Part shown: one piece after another, positions 25,434 to 35,844 of the stretch
How positions within the stretch are numbered: position 1 is the first letter of the stretch
Layout: each line of letters opens with the position of its first letter
Source: Cotesia glomerata
Taxonomy: Eukaryota > Arthropoda > Insecta > Hymenoptera > Braconidae
Reading direction: 5' to 3'
DNA: 64,000 nucleotides
Assembly: GCF_020080835.1 (NCBI RefSeq)
Contig: NC_058163.1
Span: 27,230,131-27,294,130 of the forward strand
The notes under the pieces: model-generated
What the model was told of the DNA's origin: nothing
The model's input: only the letters and a program-made list of their open reading frames with translations
Databases searched by the model: none
Program-made: the position numbers and the translations under genes

Positions 25434-27980
25434 ATGATTAAAAAATTGTTATTTGGAGTTATCGCGCTCTTGGCTGCTTACTATTTTGGGTATGTATCTT
25501 ATTTATTTTTTATTTAATTAATTTATTTATTATTAATTAATTGCTCCTAAAAAATTTTAATATATTTTATAATTAATAAATGTATAATGTTAATTTAATT
25601 TAGGAATTGTTGTTCGAAAAATGAAACAGAAATTCCGAGAATGCCAGAGCCAAACTGGGGACCAGTTGACGGTACCAAGGATTCATCAGTGCGACCATTT
25701 AAAATCTCAGTTCCCAAGGATGTAAGACTAATATTTATAATTACTTTATTACTAACTAGAGTACGGTGAAATAAGCGATATTTATTAATAGTTATTTATT
25801 AGATATTATGTGGTATTATTAATTCAACTGACAAAGCTACTTTTTCAAGGTAATCAACGATCTTAAAGAACGATTGTCACGGACACGTGAGCCGGTACCG
25901 CCACTTGAGAACGTCGGATGGACTTACGGACTCTCCAGCAAATACTTTCAAAAAATAATTGATTATTGGATTAATAAATATGATTGGTACAAGCGTCAAG
26001 ATTTGCTTAATAAATATCCACAATTTATCACAAATATTCAAGGTGATAATTCAAATTATAGTTTATAATTAATATTCTCTAACTAAAAATTATTCTGTTA
26101 TAAATTAATATTCAAATTAATTTATGATAATCTCTAGGACTTGATATACATTTTTATCATGTAAAGCCGAGCAAATCGCTAAGTACTGATGGCAAACCAC
26201 TGAAGGTACTTCCACTTTTGCTTGTCCACGGCTGGCCGGGTTCAGTCGTCGAGTTCCAAAAGATAATTCCGATGTTAACGATACCGAGGCCGGGAAAAGA
26301 CTTTGTTTTTGAAGTTATTGCGCCTTCCTTGCCTGGGTATGGCTTTTCACAAGGAGCTGTCAGACCTCATATGGGCCATGCACAGGTTTGAGTTTATAAA
26401 TCTAAAAAATGTAAATTAATGAGTTAAGTTATTGATAATTGATAAAATGTTTTGGTTCTCAGATGGCTGTTGTTATGAAGAATCTGATGACAAGATTGGG
26501 CTTTGATAAATTTTATACCCAAGGCGGCGATTGGGGGAGTGCTATTACAACAGATATCAGTACTTTGTTTCCTGAAAGGTAATTTATGATGATAAGTATT
26601 TAATAATAAGCTCTATCTTTAGATACATAATTAAGAAATGACTTTATATCTCGTGAACTATTGACATTTTTAAAGATATAAGCTCATTCCGATGTTACAC
26701 TTATCAAGAGCTTTCATTTGAGTACCCACATGCATTTTTGATATATTTTTCATATAAACATATATATAACATATATAAAATATATGAAAAATTGATGTGG
26801 GTACTCAAATGAAAGCTCTTGATGAGTGTAACATCGGAATGAGCTTACATCTTTAAAAATATCAATAATTAAGAAATGACTTTGTATCTTGTGAACTATT
26901 GACATTTTTAAAGATATAAGCTCATCCCGATGTTACACTCATCGAGACCTTTTATTTGAGTACCCACATAAATTTTTCATATATTTTATATATTATATAT
27001 ATATATGTATATATGAAAAATATATTAAAAATGCATGTGGGTACTCAAATGAAAGCTCTTGATGAGTGTAACATCGGAATGAGTTTATATCTTTAAAAAG
27101 GTCAATATTTAAGAAATTACAAAGCAATTTAACCGTAATCATTATTTAATAAAGCAAAATTTCTTTCTATTATCAATATAAATAATTTTTGCAGAGTTAC
27201 TGGTGCCCATTTAAATATGTGTGGAGTACGAAATTCAAAATCATTCTTCTGGCTGTTAGTGGGTTCATATTTCCCGTCACTGGTCGTTGAATCCGAGCAC
27301 TATTCCAAAGTATACCCGTTGACCGAAAAATGGTCGAGATTACTTGAAGAGTCCGGTTATTTCCATCTTCAAGCTACGAAACCTGATACTATCGGTAAAT
27401 ATTACACCAATATTTACCCAATCTACTTTTTCATACATATTTATCGAAACAAAAATAAATCCAGGCACAGCACTGATGCAAGCACCCGCATCTCTTGCAA
27501 CTTATATCCTGGAAAAATTCAGCACGTGGACCAATCCTGAGTACAGGTTCCGCGACGACGGCGGTTTGTTGGAAAAGTTTTCCATGGATGAATTGCTTGA
27601 CAATGTGATGGTTTACTGGATCACTGATTCGATAACAACCAGCGTGAGACTCTACGCCGAAAGTTTCAGTTCTGAAAACAACAACAAATATGATTCGTGA
27701 GTATTTTTCTTAATTAATTAGTAATACAATTTTATCATATATTAAGATTTTTTTATTTTTTTTCAATAGATTGACCACAAATGTACCAGTAGCGTGTGCA
27801 AATTTCCCCCACGAATTAACGTACACACCAAAATCATTAATTGAAATGCGATTTAAAAATTTAATTCAATTCAATCATCTCCCTCGTGGTGGACACTTTG
27901 CTGCTTTTGAAGAACCAAAACTTCTTGCTGATGATTTTTGGACATTTGTTGAAAAAGTTGAACAAAAATTCACAAAATAA
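25434..27980 (+). CDS. Jheh: Juvenile hormone epoxide hydrolase, copy 3 (diverged)
   Basis: Third tandem member, clearly diverged from copies 1 and 2. Exons: 25434-25489, 25604-25721, 25850-26042, 26138-26385, 26463-26578, 27195-27394, 27465-27696, 27770-27980 (1374 nt, 457 residues). A short hydrophobic N-terminus (KKLLFGVIALLAAYYFG) is the membrane anchor. HGWPGS, Asp228 in GGDWGS, Glu403 in FPHE and His430 in GGHF are all kept. It has two introns the other copies lack: one inside the anchor region and one between the central strands, just before MAVVM. Intron 5 holds a tandem pair of long foldback repeats. Functional enzyme expected; substrate preference unknown. Confidence 0.92.
26631..27115. 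mobile_element. Tandem pair of foldback repeats in JHEH copy 3 intron 5
   Basis: Two head-to-tail units of about 238-240 bp, delimited by TTAAGAAAT at 26631, 26869 and 27109. Each unit is a long palindrome: an arm with GATGTTACACT, GAGTACCCACAT and ATATTTTTCATAT is followed by its reverse complement (GTGGGTACTCAAATGAAAG, GAGTGTAACATCGGAATGAG). The spacer is (AT)-rich. Non-coding; transcripts should form strong hairpins. Confidence 0.75.
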
Positions 27981-28564
27981 TAATAATAATAATAAAAACA
28001 AAAATAATAATGAGAATCAATTTAGCAGATATTTAATAATTTTTTAGAATTTTTTTAACAAATAAATTATGGCAAAAAAAATGAGAAGAAAAAATTGACA
28101 TGAAGAAATTTTAACAAATTATCGATGCAATTTTTTAAAAATAATTTTTCGGAGCAAATTTATTTATTAAAAAAAAATAAAAAAATTATCAACTGACAGC
28201 TAACTTTAATGTCATAAAATAATATTATTTTTTTATTATGATTATTATTATTAAAAATCGTTTAAACAATAAGCGTTTTTATTATCCGTTAAAAAAGAAC
28301 TAGTGAAATCGTTTGATTTCTTTCTGTCGGTTCAGCTTTTTTATTTTGGAGGTGGAAGAGAACCTTGCCGATACTATTCCCGTCAGTCTTATATACTTTA
28401 TAGTGGCACAAACATGAGGACAATCTTATTGTGACACTTTTTAATTTAACGGGCAAATAAACAGTCAAAAAAATGTTACTTTAAAATGTATAAAATAAAA
28501 AACAATAAACTAAAAAAATAATAAATTATTAAATCTAACTAATAATTTAAAAACTGTGCCAATA
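27981..28564. other. Intergenic region with MITE copy d
   Basis: After the JHEH stop comes an AAT microsatellite, then an AT-rich element (28018-28214) with ends AATTTAGCAGATA and CTGACAGCTAACTTTAAT. The segment 28310-28440 has balanced composition and may be promoter for the exon at 28565. Confidence 0.5.
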
Positions 28565-28617
28565 ATGATTATTGTTGAAGCTGATGTATACTCCGTACAG
28601 CCGAGCACATCATACAG
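28565..28617 (+). CDS. Alternative first exon 1 of the CAAX-end gene
   Basis: Encodes MIIVEADVYSVQPSTSY plus AG of a serine codon; donor GTAATT. Preceded by AT-rich sequence. Phase 2, as for the other three candidates. Confidence 0.5.
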
Positions 28618-31600
28618 GTAATTAACTTTTGTTCCGTAATTACTCGTTATTATAAATAGTAATAATAACCGATAATTAATACAAATCACTTTAATAGTAA
28701 TCTATTAACAATAATCAACAGCTGACAGTTGTAATCAAGTGACAACTTGATAGAAAGTTTTTATTCAAGGATGTAGTAATTTAATATCCAATTTATTAAT
28801 TCACAAATAAAATCTACCACCAAATATTTATAGTTAAAACACTCAACCTTGAATTATTTTAGATAAATTATTTAACTAGTTACAAGTTGTCTAACTCAGT
28901 AGTAGTAATGAACTATTTTCAATTAAACATTGAATTATTTGTGAGAGGTTGTAGCGCGATTGCCACATCTCTTAGATATACACTCATGAATGTCACGATA
29001 TTATGACTCTACTTACGCTCATGGTACAATGTACACATATATAGAAATATATTTCTATATATATGTTTGTGTTAGTCATAATGTAGATAGGGGGAATTCA
29101 TCGGGGGAATTGTAAAAGTTTCTTTTATACACAACACTAGTATCAACGAAACTACGACCATAGAATGTTCTATTAAAATTTTCCGAGGTTAATGTTGGGT
29201 TTAAAAATGTATTAATAAATAAATAATGTTTTCACGATCGAAATTTCGGTTTAACAAGCCATTGTTCGGCGGCAAACGCAAAAATTATTCCCGTAATTTA
29301 GTGTTTCTCAACAGAAGAAGACATCATGACCATGAGTATCGAGATCGTCATCACAGAGATGACAGGTATTAATTTAAACCTTAAAAATACATATGACATT
29401 AGTTTTTTAATTTTTTTTAACAAAGAAATTTGCTCCAAAAAAATATTAATAAAGTTAGCTGACATTTTTGATTTTTTTATTTTGCTTAATTTATTAAATT
29501 ATAACTAAAAAATATTTTCAAAAAATTGCACTTATAGTTTTTGAATAATAAAAATTTTTAGATGTCGGCTAACTTTATTTTAATTTCAAAAAATTGAAAA
29601 AAAAAATTGCATTTTTAATTTTTTAAAATTTCTACATGTCAATTTTTTTGCCATAATTTATTTGTTAAAAAAAAATTATTAAAAATCTGCTAAATTTATC
29701 ATCATAAATAAGTAAATAAAATAAAACAGTTGAATGTGCGACATGCGGTGAAATTTAAAAAGTTAAAAACGTAAAAATGTGTATGTTTGCTTACATGGTA
29801 GTACGAAGGTTGTATATTTGGATATAAAGATGGTAAAGCCGGTACAAAGATGATTTAAAAAAAAAATAAGAGTAAAGCCAAGCCGTAGGACTGTGGGAGT
29901 AGAGTCGAAACAAAACGTGATCACTGAGAACTGTGCTGGGACCTTTCAGGCACCTGTGTACTAACACTTCTAACACTGTCTGCGTATTTATTATATTATA
30001 TCCAATACAGATTACAGAGATTTTACTTGCGTTTGTTGTTAGGCTGTACGCTGTACTACTACATAACAGAGTCTTATGCTGTTATTCTATCTATTGATGC
30101 TGGTGGATGTGTGAACGTGCAGATGTAGATGTATAAGAGCTCAGCGTTTAAGTCCTTTAGTCATTTCTCTTTTTATTCCCTTTTTGCTCTCAGCATTCTT
30201 CGTCTCGCTGGTCCAGGTCAGTCGAGATCCAGGTTTAAGAAGACGCTTTGATTTTCACAGTACTGCTCTTTATTTTTTGATAAATAATTACTTATAGTTT
30301 GTTTTTTTATTTTTAAATAAATTGACTACTCTTTCTGTTTAACTTGGTAATATTTTGACGTTTACGTTTGTCAACAGTTTTTAACACAATAATTAAAAGC
30401 AAGAGCTAAGAAATGCGTCTTAAAAATCCGCTGCCGCAACGAGGAATCTACAAGTAAGATGAGAAGGTGGTTTATATATCTATAAGAATGTTGAATTAGT
30501 TTTTTTAATTTATTATTTAAATTTTAGGATATTAATATTTTATGAGAAACAAATTTTTGCTGTAGTTCTATTGATGTAGATTGCTCTTTTAATTTACTCC
30601 TCAACTTACTACTCCTGTTATGTATTTAAAATACTTATGTTCATTCACTGTGAAGTTAAGGTTCTACGTATAGTAATAAGTATGTCTATATGATAATATT
30701 ATATGCTCCGGTGATAAAGAGTGTGGGTGTATGGAGAGTTTTGGTGTCTCATTGCCCTCATTGGCTACTACTACGTTCAAAACTGCTTACGCTACTCTGG
30801 AATAGAAAGAGTAGAGGTACACCGTTTGTACCTTAACAATGTTATGAAATAATGAAACACGTAATATAACGCTTCTCACACTTCTTAGCTTTTGAGTGAT
30901 GACAATGTCTTGGGCGAAATGCTGTGTGGGAGCAGAGCTCTTTAGTTGCTTTAAATTGTACGAAATGACTGGAGTTATTTTTTTGTTACATTAGTTCACG
31001 AGTCTCTTTTTTAGTTTTTAATTTTTAATTGCGATAATTTGGAGTTATAAGTTTTAGTTTTTAAAATTTTTGGTCAATGTAGAAAAATTTTAATTGAAAC
31101 TTTTTAATTTATAGAAAGTGAGGAAGAAACCGGAATTTATTTTAGATTGAAAGTTTTAGTTAAAAATTTAGAAAGAAAGTTTTTATGAAAAATTATTATT
31201 GGAATTTAAATATTTTCATTCAAATAAATTATTAAAAATTTTAATTTAAACAAATTATTAAAAATTTTTATTTAAATAAATTATTAAAAACTTTTAATTA
31301 AAAAAATTATTAAAAATTTTTATTTAAATAAATTATTTAAAATTTTTATTCAAATAAATTATTAAAATTTTTTTATTTAAATGAATTATTAAAAATAGTT
31401 TAAAGTAAATTTAAAAAAAAAATTCCAGAAAAAAAAAAAACCATAGAATTGTTGAATTTTTAGTCCGTAAAAAAGAGAGAATGACTCAGAGTTATGTAGT
31501 ATGAAAATGGGGGTAAAGAACGTCAGACACAAAAGACCGCTGGTTCCGTATTATGAAATCTAGGGGGTTGTAGTTAGCGTCTGGTCAAACGCAGCTGTCT

Positions 31601-33306
31601 GTTACTGCAGTTGAACTCGCACGTGTCAAAATTACTTTAGTGTCTAAATAAAATTATCAAATTAAAACCAAAAACAGAAGCTTTTTTCACATTGTGGATC
31701 AGATATCAAGTCAATGACCAAATAGATTAACAAAAAAATAAAGTAACTTCGGTGGATAAGAGATAAGAAGAGTGAATGAATTAAAACTAGCCGTAATTGG
31801 AGTGAAATAGTTTGACGACTCGACCTCAGCGTCGGGGTTATTAACTTTTATTAACTCTAATAAATAGTTTTAAATTACACTCTTAGTAATATACGAAGTC
31901 TTCTCAGTAAAGTTCATTTGATAACTCGTCTTCGTAACTAGTGCACCGATAATTTATACGCATACGTTTTTACTACTAAATACACTATATCAATACACAA
32001 AGTTATTTATAATGACACGAGATAATATTTTTGATAAAATGGGCTTGCGAAAGACCGATGAAGAACAGCAATTATTATTTTATTCGACTTTAACAGTTGA
32101 AGAAAAAGCGCGTATGCATCCTTGTACCAAAGCGACTTGGTACGTCTTAAAAATTTATTTTTAAAATTAATATTTAATCTAGTAATATTATAATTTAATT
32201 TAAATAATAATAGAAAGTAGATTTTGATAAATAAAAATAATATCAAGGCTGACTAGTATATTTAATACTTTTTTTGTCTATTATACTGAGAGAGATAAAA
32301 AATCTTCAATAAAAGTACTTTATACTGGATATCAAATATCTTTTAAGAGTCAGCATACTTATATTGTTTGGTATTCAAAAGTTATAGATGACACTGAAGT
32401 TAGCAGACGTCTAAAAATTTTTATGATTTTTTTTTATTAAAGAATTATTACAAAAAAAATTAAAAAAAACTTTTTTCATTTGTTAAAAACTTGAAAAACT
32501 ATAAGTGCAATTTTTTAAAAATATTTTTTAGTTATAATTTAATAAATCAAACTTTATTATTTTAAAAAATTTTTGATTTCTTTTATTAATTAAATTACAA
32601 CTAAAAAGATATTTTTAAAAAATTGCACTTATAGTTTTTCAAGTTTTTTACATGTGAAATTTTTTTTTTGTTTAATTGAAATTTTTTCAATAAAAAATTT
32701 TTAAATGTCGGCTAACTTTATTTTTATAGTTTTAGTATCTTTCGTCATAACATGAGTCTGTGGAAGAAATTTAATATAAATGTATTTTAAAAATTTTTTT
32801 TAATTTTTTAAATCTATCTTCTCTTTACAGATGCTATTTATTGTATATAACATATTGTTGTAAATTGCCGAGGGCGTTGCTTTATAAATAAATAAAATGA
32901 ATTTTCTTTTAATTAATGAATTATTTTATTTATTTGTAGTGTGATGATGTCCGGGGACTCACCAGGACTGGACTCGCGATCGATACCGGCAAGTTACGAT
33001 TTACCTGACGACGCACGTCCTGGAGAATTACCACCGGTTATTCCGTTAAGTTCAACCGGTAAATTAAGTCACTCAAACCATGACACCGACAACGAGACCA
33101 TTGAAGAAGTAACGACAATTGTGAAAAAAACGCTGCCCAGTCCGGAACCACGGCCGAAAATCTACCAGAAAAATGGCATCGACAGTGATAACAATAATAA
33201 ATTAAAATTGGAGAACAAATTTGCTGAAAATAATAAAGAAGACAACGATGCATGCGTTAATTGTCTTTACTATACTCAACAGTTTTGCGAGTGTGTAATA
33301 CTATGA
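28565..33306 (+). CDS. Unrecognised small protein gene: four candidate first exons, one shared CAAX-type last exon
   Basis: I do not recognise this gene. Four separate ATG-containing exons (28565-28617, 29226-29365, 30413-30453, 32012-32139) each end at a good GT donor in phase 2. Each can be joined to the same last exon, 32940-33306, which starts with the single base needed. Predicted isoforms are 139, 168, 135 and 164 residues. The shared 121 residues begin VMMSGDSPG, contain a proline-rich stretch (DDARPGELPPVIPLSS) and an acidic, Asn-rich region, and end CVNCLYYTQQFCECVIL. CVIL fits a CAAX prenylation signal (Leu last favours geranylgeranyl). A CVxC...FCE pattern at the end faintly recalls the start of the I-mfa domain. 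Alternative promoters with a common membrane-anchored C-terminus is an inference. Confidence 0.6.
29226..29365 (+). CDS. Alternative first exon 2 of the CAAX-end gene, basic N-terminus
   Basis: Encodes 46 residues starting MFSRSKFRFNKPLFGGKRK and ending with a His/Arg/Asp-rich tract (HHDHEYRDRHHRDD); donor GTATTA, phase 2. The strongly basic tail would give this isoform different properties from the others. Confidence 0.55.
29447..29708. mobile_element. AT-rich MITE of the TTAGC family, copy e
   Basis: AATAAAGTTAGCTGACAT and ATGTCGGCTAACTTTATTT form the inverted ends of 29447-29580. The following 29636-29708 is an inverted partial copy of the sub-family seen at 18858 and 28018. Confidence 0.55.
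30413..30453 (+). CDS. Alternative first exon 3 of the CAAX-end gene
   Basis: Encodes MRLKNPLPQRGIY plus AA of an asparagine codon, then donor GTAAGA, phase 2. The preceding 30000-30400 has mixed composition suited to a 5' UTR and promoter. Confidence 0.5.
30454..32011 (+). other. Intronic region with a minisatellite
   Basis: Lies between candidate first exons 3 and 4. Contains a degenerate tandem repeat at about 31213-31396, with a unit near 28-30 bp built on AAATAAATTATTAAAAATTTTTATT. The segments 30640-31000 and 31480-32010 have more balanced composition and probably include promoter sequence for exon 4. Confidence 0.45.
32012..32139 (+). CDS. Alternative first exon 4 of the CAAX-end gene
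   Basis: Encodes 42 residues starting MTRDNIFDKMGLRKTDEEQ and ending MHPCTKAT plus TG of a cysteine codon; donor GTACGT, phase 2. This one reads most like ordinary coding sequence. Confidence 0.6.
32394..32725. mobile_element. AT-rich MITE of the TTAGC family, copy f
   Basis: Left end GAAGTTAGCAGACGTC, right end ATGTCGGCTAACTTTATT. The interior contains AACTATAAGTGCAATTTTTT and its inverted partner AAAAAATTGCACTTATAGTT, so the element is a double foldback. Confidence 0.6.
32940..33306 (+). CDS. Shared last coding exon ending in CVIL
   Basis: Acceptor TATTTGTAG, then one base and 121 codons to TGA. Codon content is clearly richer in G and C than its flanks, and the frame is open only from the acceptor on. 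Last residues NDACVNCLYYTQQFCECVIL include four cysteines. Confidence 0.75.
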
Positions 33307-33562
33307 GCGGTAAATTGTAAATTGTATGTTATATTTTACTATATTATGTATTAAATATCTAATGAGTAATTATTATTATTATGTGAGAATGTATATAAGA
33401 TATGAAAATTATTTTAAAAACAATTTTATATCCGTACTCATTTATAAAAAAAAAGACAAATTACAAATACATATTTTTGTATTTTTCCTGCCATTTTTAT
33501 TATTGTTTTAATAAAAAATAGTTTACCTAATTAATTATTATTTCGTTAACTGTAATTATAAA

Positions 33563-34220
33563 TTAATCCCGCATTAAGTGAGTTTGGAGAAACTCTTCGA
33601 CGTCATCAGTATCCCATTTAGTGATGTCAAGAATGTCTTCTAGTTTATTATCATGGTCGTAAAGTTTAATCATGGGGTCCAGGCCTCTGACGTACTTAAT
33701 TTCAAGGTTTTTGTGCTTGTTGGGACGATCACTTTTTATGAAAGCCTGGATTTGAGGGTAAGCTCCGAATTTACATGTACAAACTTCAAGCACTGCTCGT
33801 GGATAACGCTTCGAGCTTGAATCTTCTTCTTTGAGACAGCATTCTTGACAATTGTTTCTGTTGAATTTTAATTTTAATTTAAATTACTTTAGTTTTATAA
33901 CTATTGAAATTTTTTTGTTAAAAAGGTATATATGTATATTATGGATTATTAAATGCCAGATAGGTTAATACTTACTCAAGTTCACTTAAATTGTATTTAG
34001 AAAATTGATCACATGTCGAGCATAATAAATTAGCTCTATTAAATCCTAGAGACTGGCAATCTTCACTAGTAAATTCCGAGAAGACATTTACCTGGAAAAA
34101 TTTTTTTTAATTACTAACTGATAAACGTCAGCAAGTATTTGAAGTTAATTTTTATAAATTTTGAGTGTTAAGATTAGTACTTACAGTTGCGAGGATTAAG
34201 ATAAATATATAGGAGTACAT
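33563..34220 (-). CDS. SELENOF: Sep15/SELENOF homologue, cysteine form
   Basis: ER-lumen thioredoxin-like redox protein of the Sep15/SelM family, linked in other animals to the glycoprotein folding enzyme UGGT. Exons on the minus strand: 34220-34185, 34091-33976, 33857-33563 (447 nt, 148 residues). Residues 1-12 and a few more are a signal peptide. A cysteine-rich N-terminal domain follows (FTSEDCQSLGFNRANLLC, then NNCQECC), then the redox domain (GAYPQIQAFIKSDRP, IKYVRGLDP, KWDTDDVEEFL). The redox motif here is CTC; vertebrate Sep15 has selenocysteine as the last residue of that motif. So this is a non-selenoprotein version, as known for insects that lost selenocysteine. The protein ends MRD, not an ER retention signal; retention is thought to depend on UGGT. 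Confidence 0.94.
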
Positions 34221-35493
34221 TTTTTACTTGTTGAATTATTTTTAGGGTTATCAGGTAGTTTTTAAACAATTAGTAAATAAATAATCGACGGTGGCAAGCG
34301 AGATGGGTATTTAAATGGATGTTTAGAATTATGCATGCTAGTACAATACGTGTCGTGTGGCTATAGGATGTATGACAACAAATGATGGCATTATCTTCTA
34401 GATGTCGCTGAAGTTGACTTTTAAAATTTATATGAATTTTTATTTATGTTGAAATTGACCGAAATTTATTATTTTTTTTGTCTTTTTTTAAATAAATTGT
34501 AAAAAAAAATTATTTTGATTCAATTTCATTGCACTCGGTACTAAAATATTTTTCATTTTGAAAGTACACATAAAGTAAGTAAAAAAAATGTAATGTCAAT
34601 AAAGAAATTTGTCAACGTCAAATTTGAAAGTATAAAATAATTGAAAAATTTTATTGTTGAAGATATATATATATATACAACATTTTCGTAAATGATGATT
34701 AATTTTCGTCAGATTAATTTATGCTGTGATAAATTTTTGTATGAGAAATTTTGACGGGTAATTTTTGCGGATTAATAAATGCGGGTAATGCGAGGAGCCG
34801 TTGACTTGCGCAGAAGTCCGAAAAAACTCTACTGCGCATATTCTAGATACTTTTTCGTCTGTCTCCCGCTTAATCTTAGTCGCGTAGCATTTCAACAGGG
34901 CAGCTCGTCAAAATGATTCAATTTATTGATGAAACAATCTAATTACTCACTTAAATCAACTAAAATATCTCTAAAAAGTAAAAATAATATAAATTTCAAT
35001 CTGTCAATCATTGTTTTTGCTAAAATCTAATTATTTCAGCCCCTGCAGGTACGCGTTTCAATTTCATAGTTTTCATTTTTAATTATACTTATTTAAAAGT
35101 CGTAATTTTAGGAAAATTAGTATTTCGAAGCAGGCATCGCGATCAAATGATTAATTAGGGATAATAATTCATTCATTTAGGTCTTCAATTTTTTTTTCTA
35201 TTATACTTTACGAAGAAAACCCTGATAGCCAGCGCTTTCTCCGTAAGTGTTGACTTCCAGCAGTTATGGTTAATTTATACATCAAGTTGGCGGTAATTCT
35301 TCACTCAACAACAGTTTTAAGCAAATTGACGGAAATCTACGGCCGCAACTTGAATACAAGTTAACAATCAAACTTGTAATTAAATTTCCTTTCAACTTTA
35401 CTACAATTTGACGGAAATACTTGTACAGCAAGTTTTGACGTCTATTTGCAGAGTAAGTTATAGGTAACTAATAGATAATCGCTCGCTTTGCCA
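34221..35493. other. Upstream region of Sep15, with a CG-containing promoter-like island
   Basis: Sequence just right of 34220 is the promoter side of Sep15. At 34785-34920 a less AT-rich island carries two TGCGCA motifs (NRF-1-like halves) and looks like a promoter, possibly for a plus-strand non-coding first exon (a GTACGC donor follows CTGCAG near 35050). A partial copy of the CCCTGATAGCCA end described at 35494 occurs at 35220-35231. Confidence 0.35.
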
Positions 35494-35844
35494 ACCCTGA
35501 TAGCCACAGTTTCAGACCAACCAAGTTGGTGTCAGATAGTTGCCACCAACTTAGCGACAACTTGCGGTCAACTTCCGAATTTGTAACTGTTGGCGCCAAG
35601 TTGGCTACAAGTTTCTGAGAAAAAAGAGACCAATCTACTGCCGCAATATGTCGCCAAATTTCTTGAGAAACTTATCGTCAACTTTGTGTGAAAAAGTTTC
35701 AGAGCAACTTTTGCCGACAACTTGGTGACAACTTGGTGAACAAGTTGACACCAACCGAGTTACTTTCCAAGAGTTGCCGCCAAGTTGGTGACAAGTTGCG
35801 GCAGTAGATTGACAGAAAGTTGCGGCCAACTTGGCTATCAGGGT
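35494..35844. mobile_element. Inverted-repeat element made of CAAGTTG heptamers
   Basis: ACCCTGATAGCCA at 35494-35506 is matched by its exact reverse complement at 35832-35844. The interior is packed with CAAGTTG and CAACTTG in both orientations (for example CCAAGTTGGTG, GACAACTTGGTGACAACTTGG), so it can pair in many registers. A lone left end with similar downstream motifs lies at 35220. Non-coding; a MITE or hairpin-type repeat. Confidence 0.6.
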
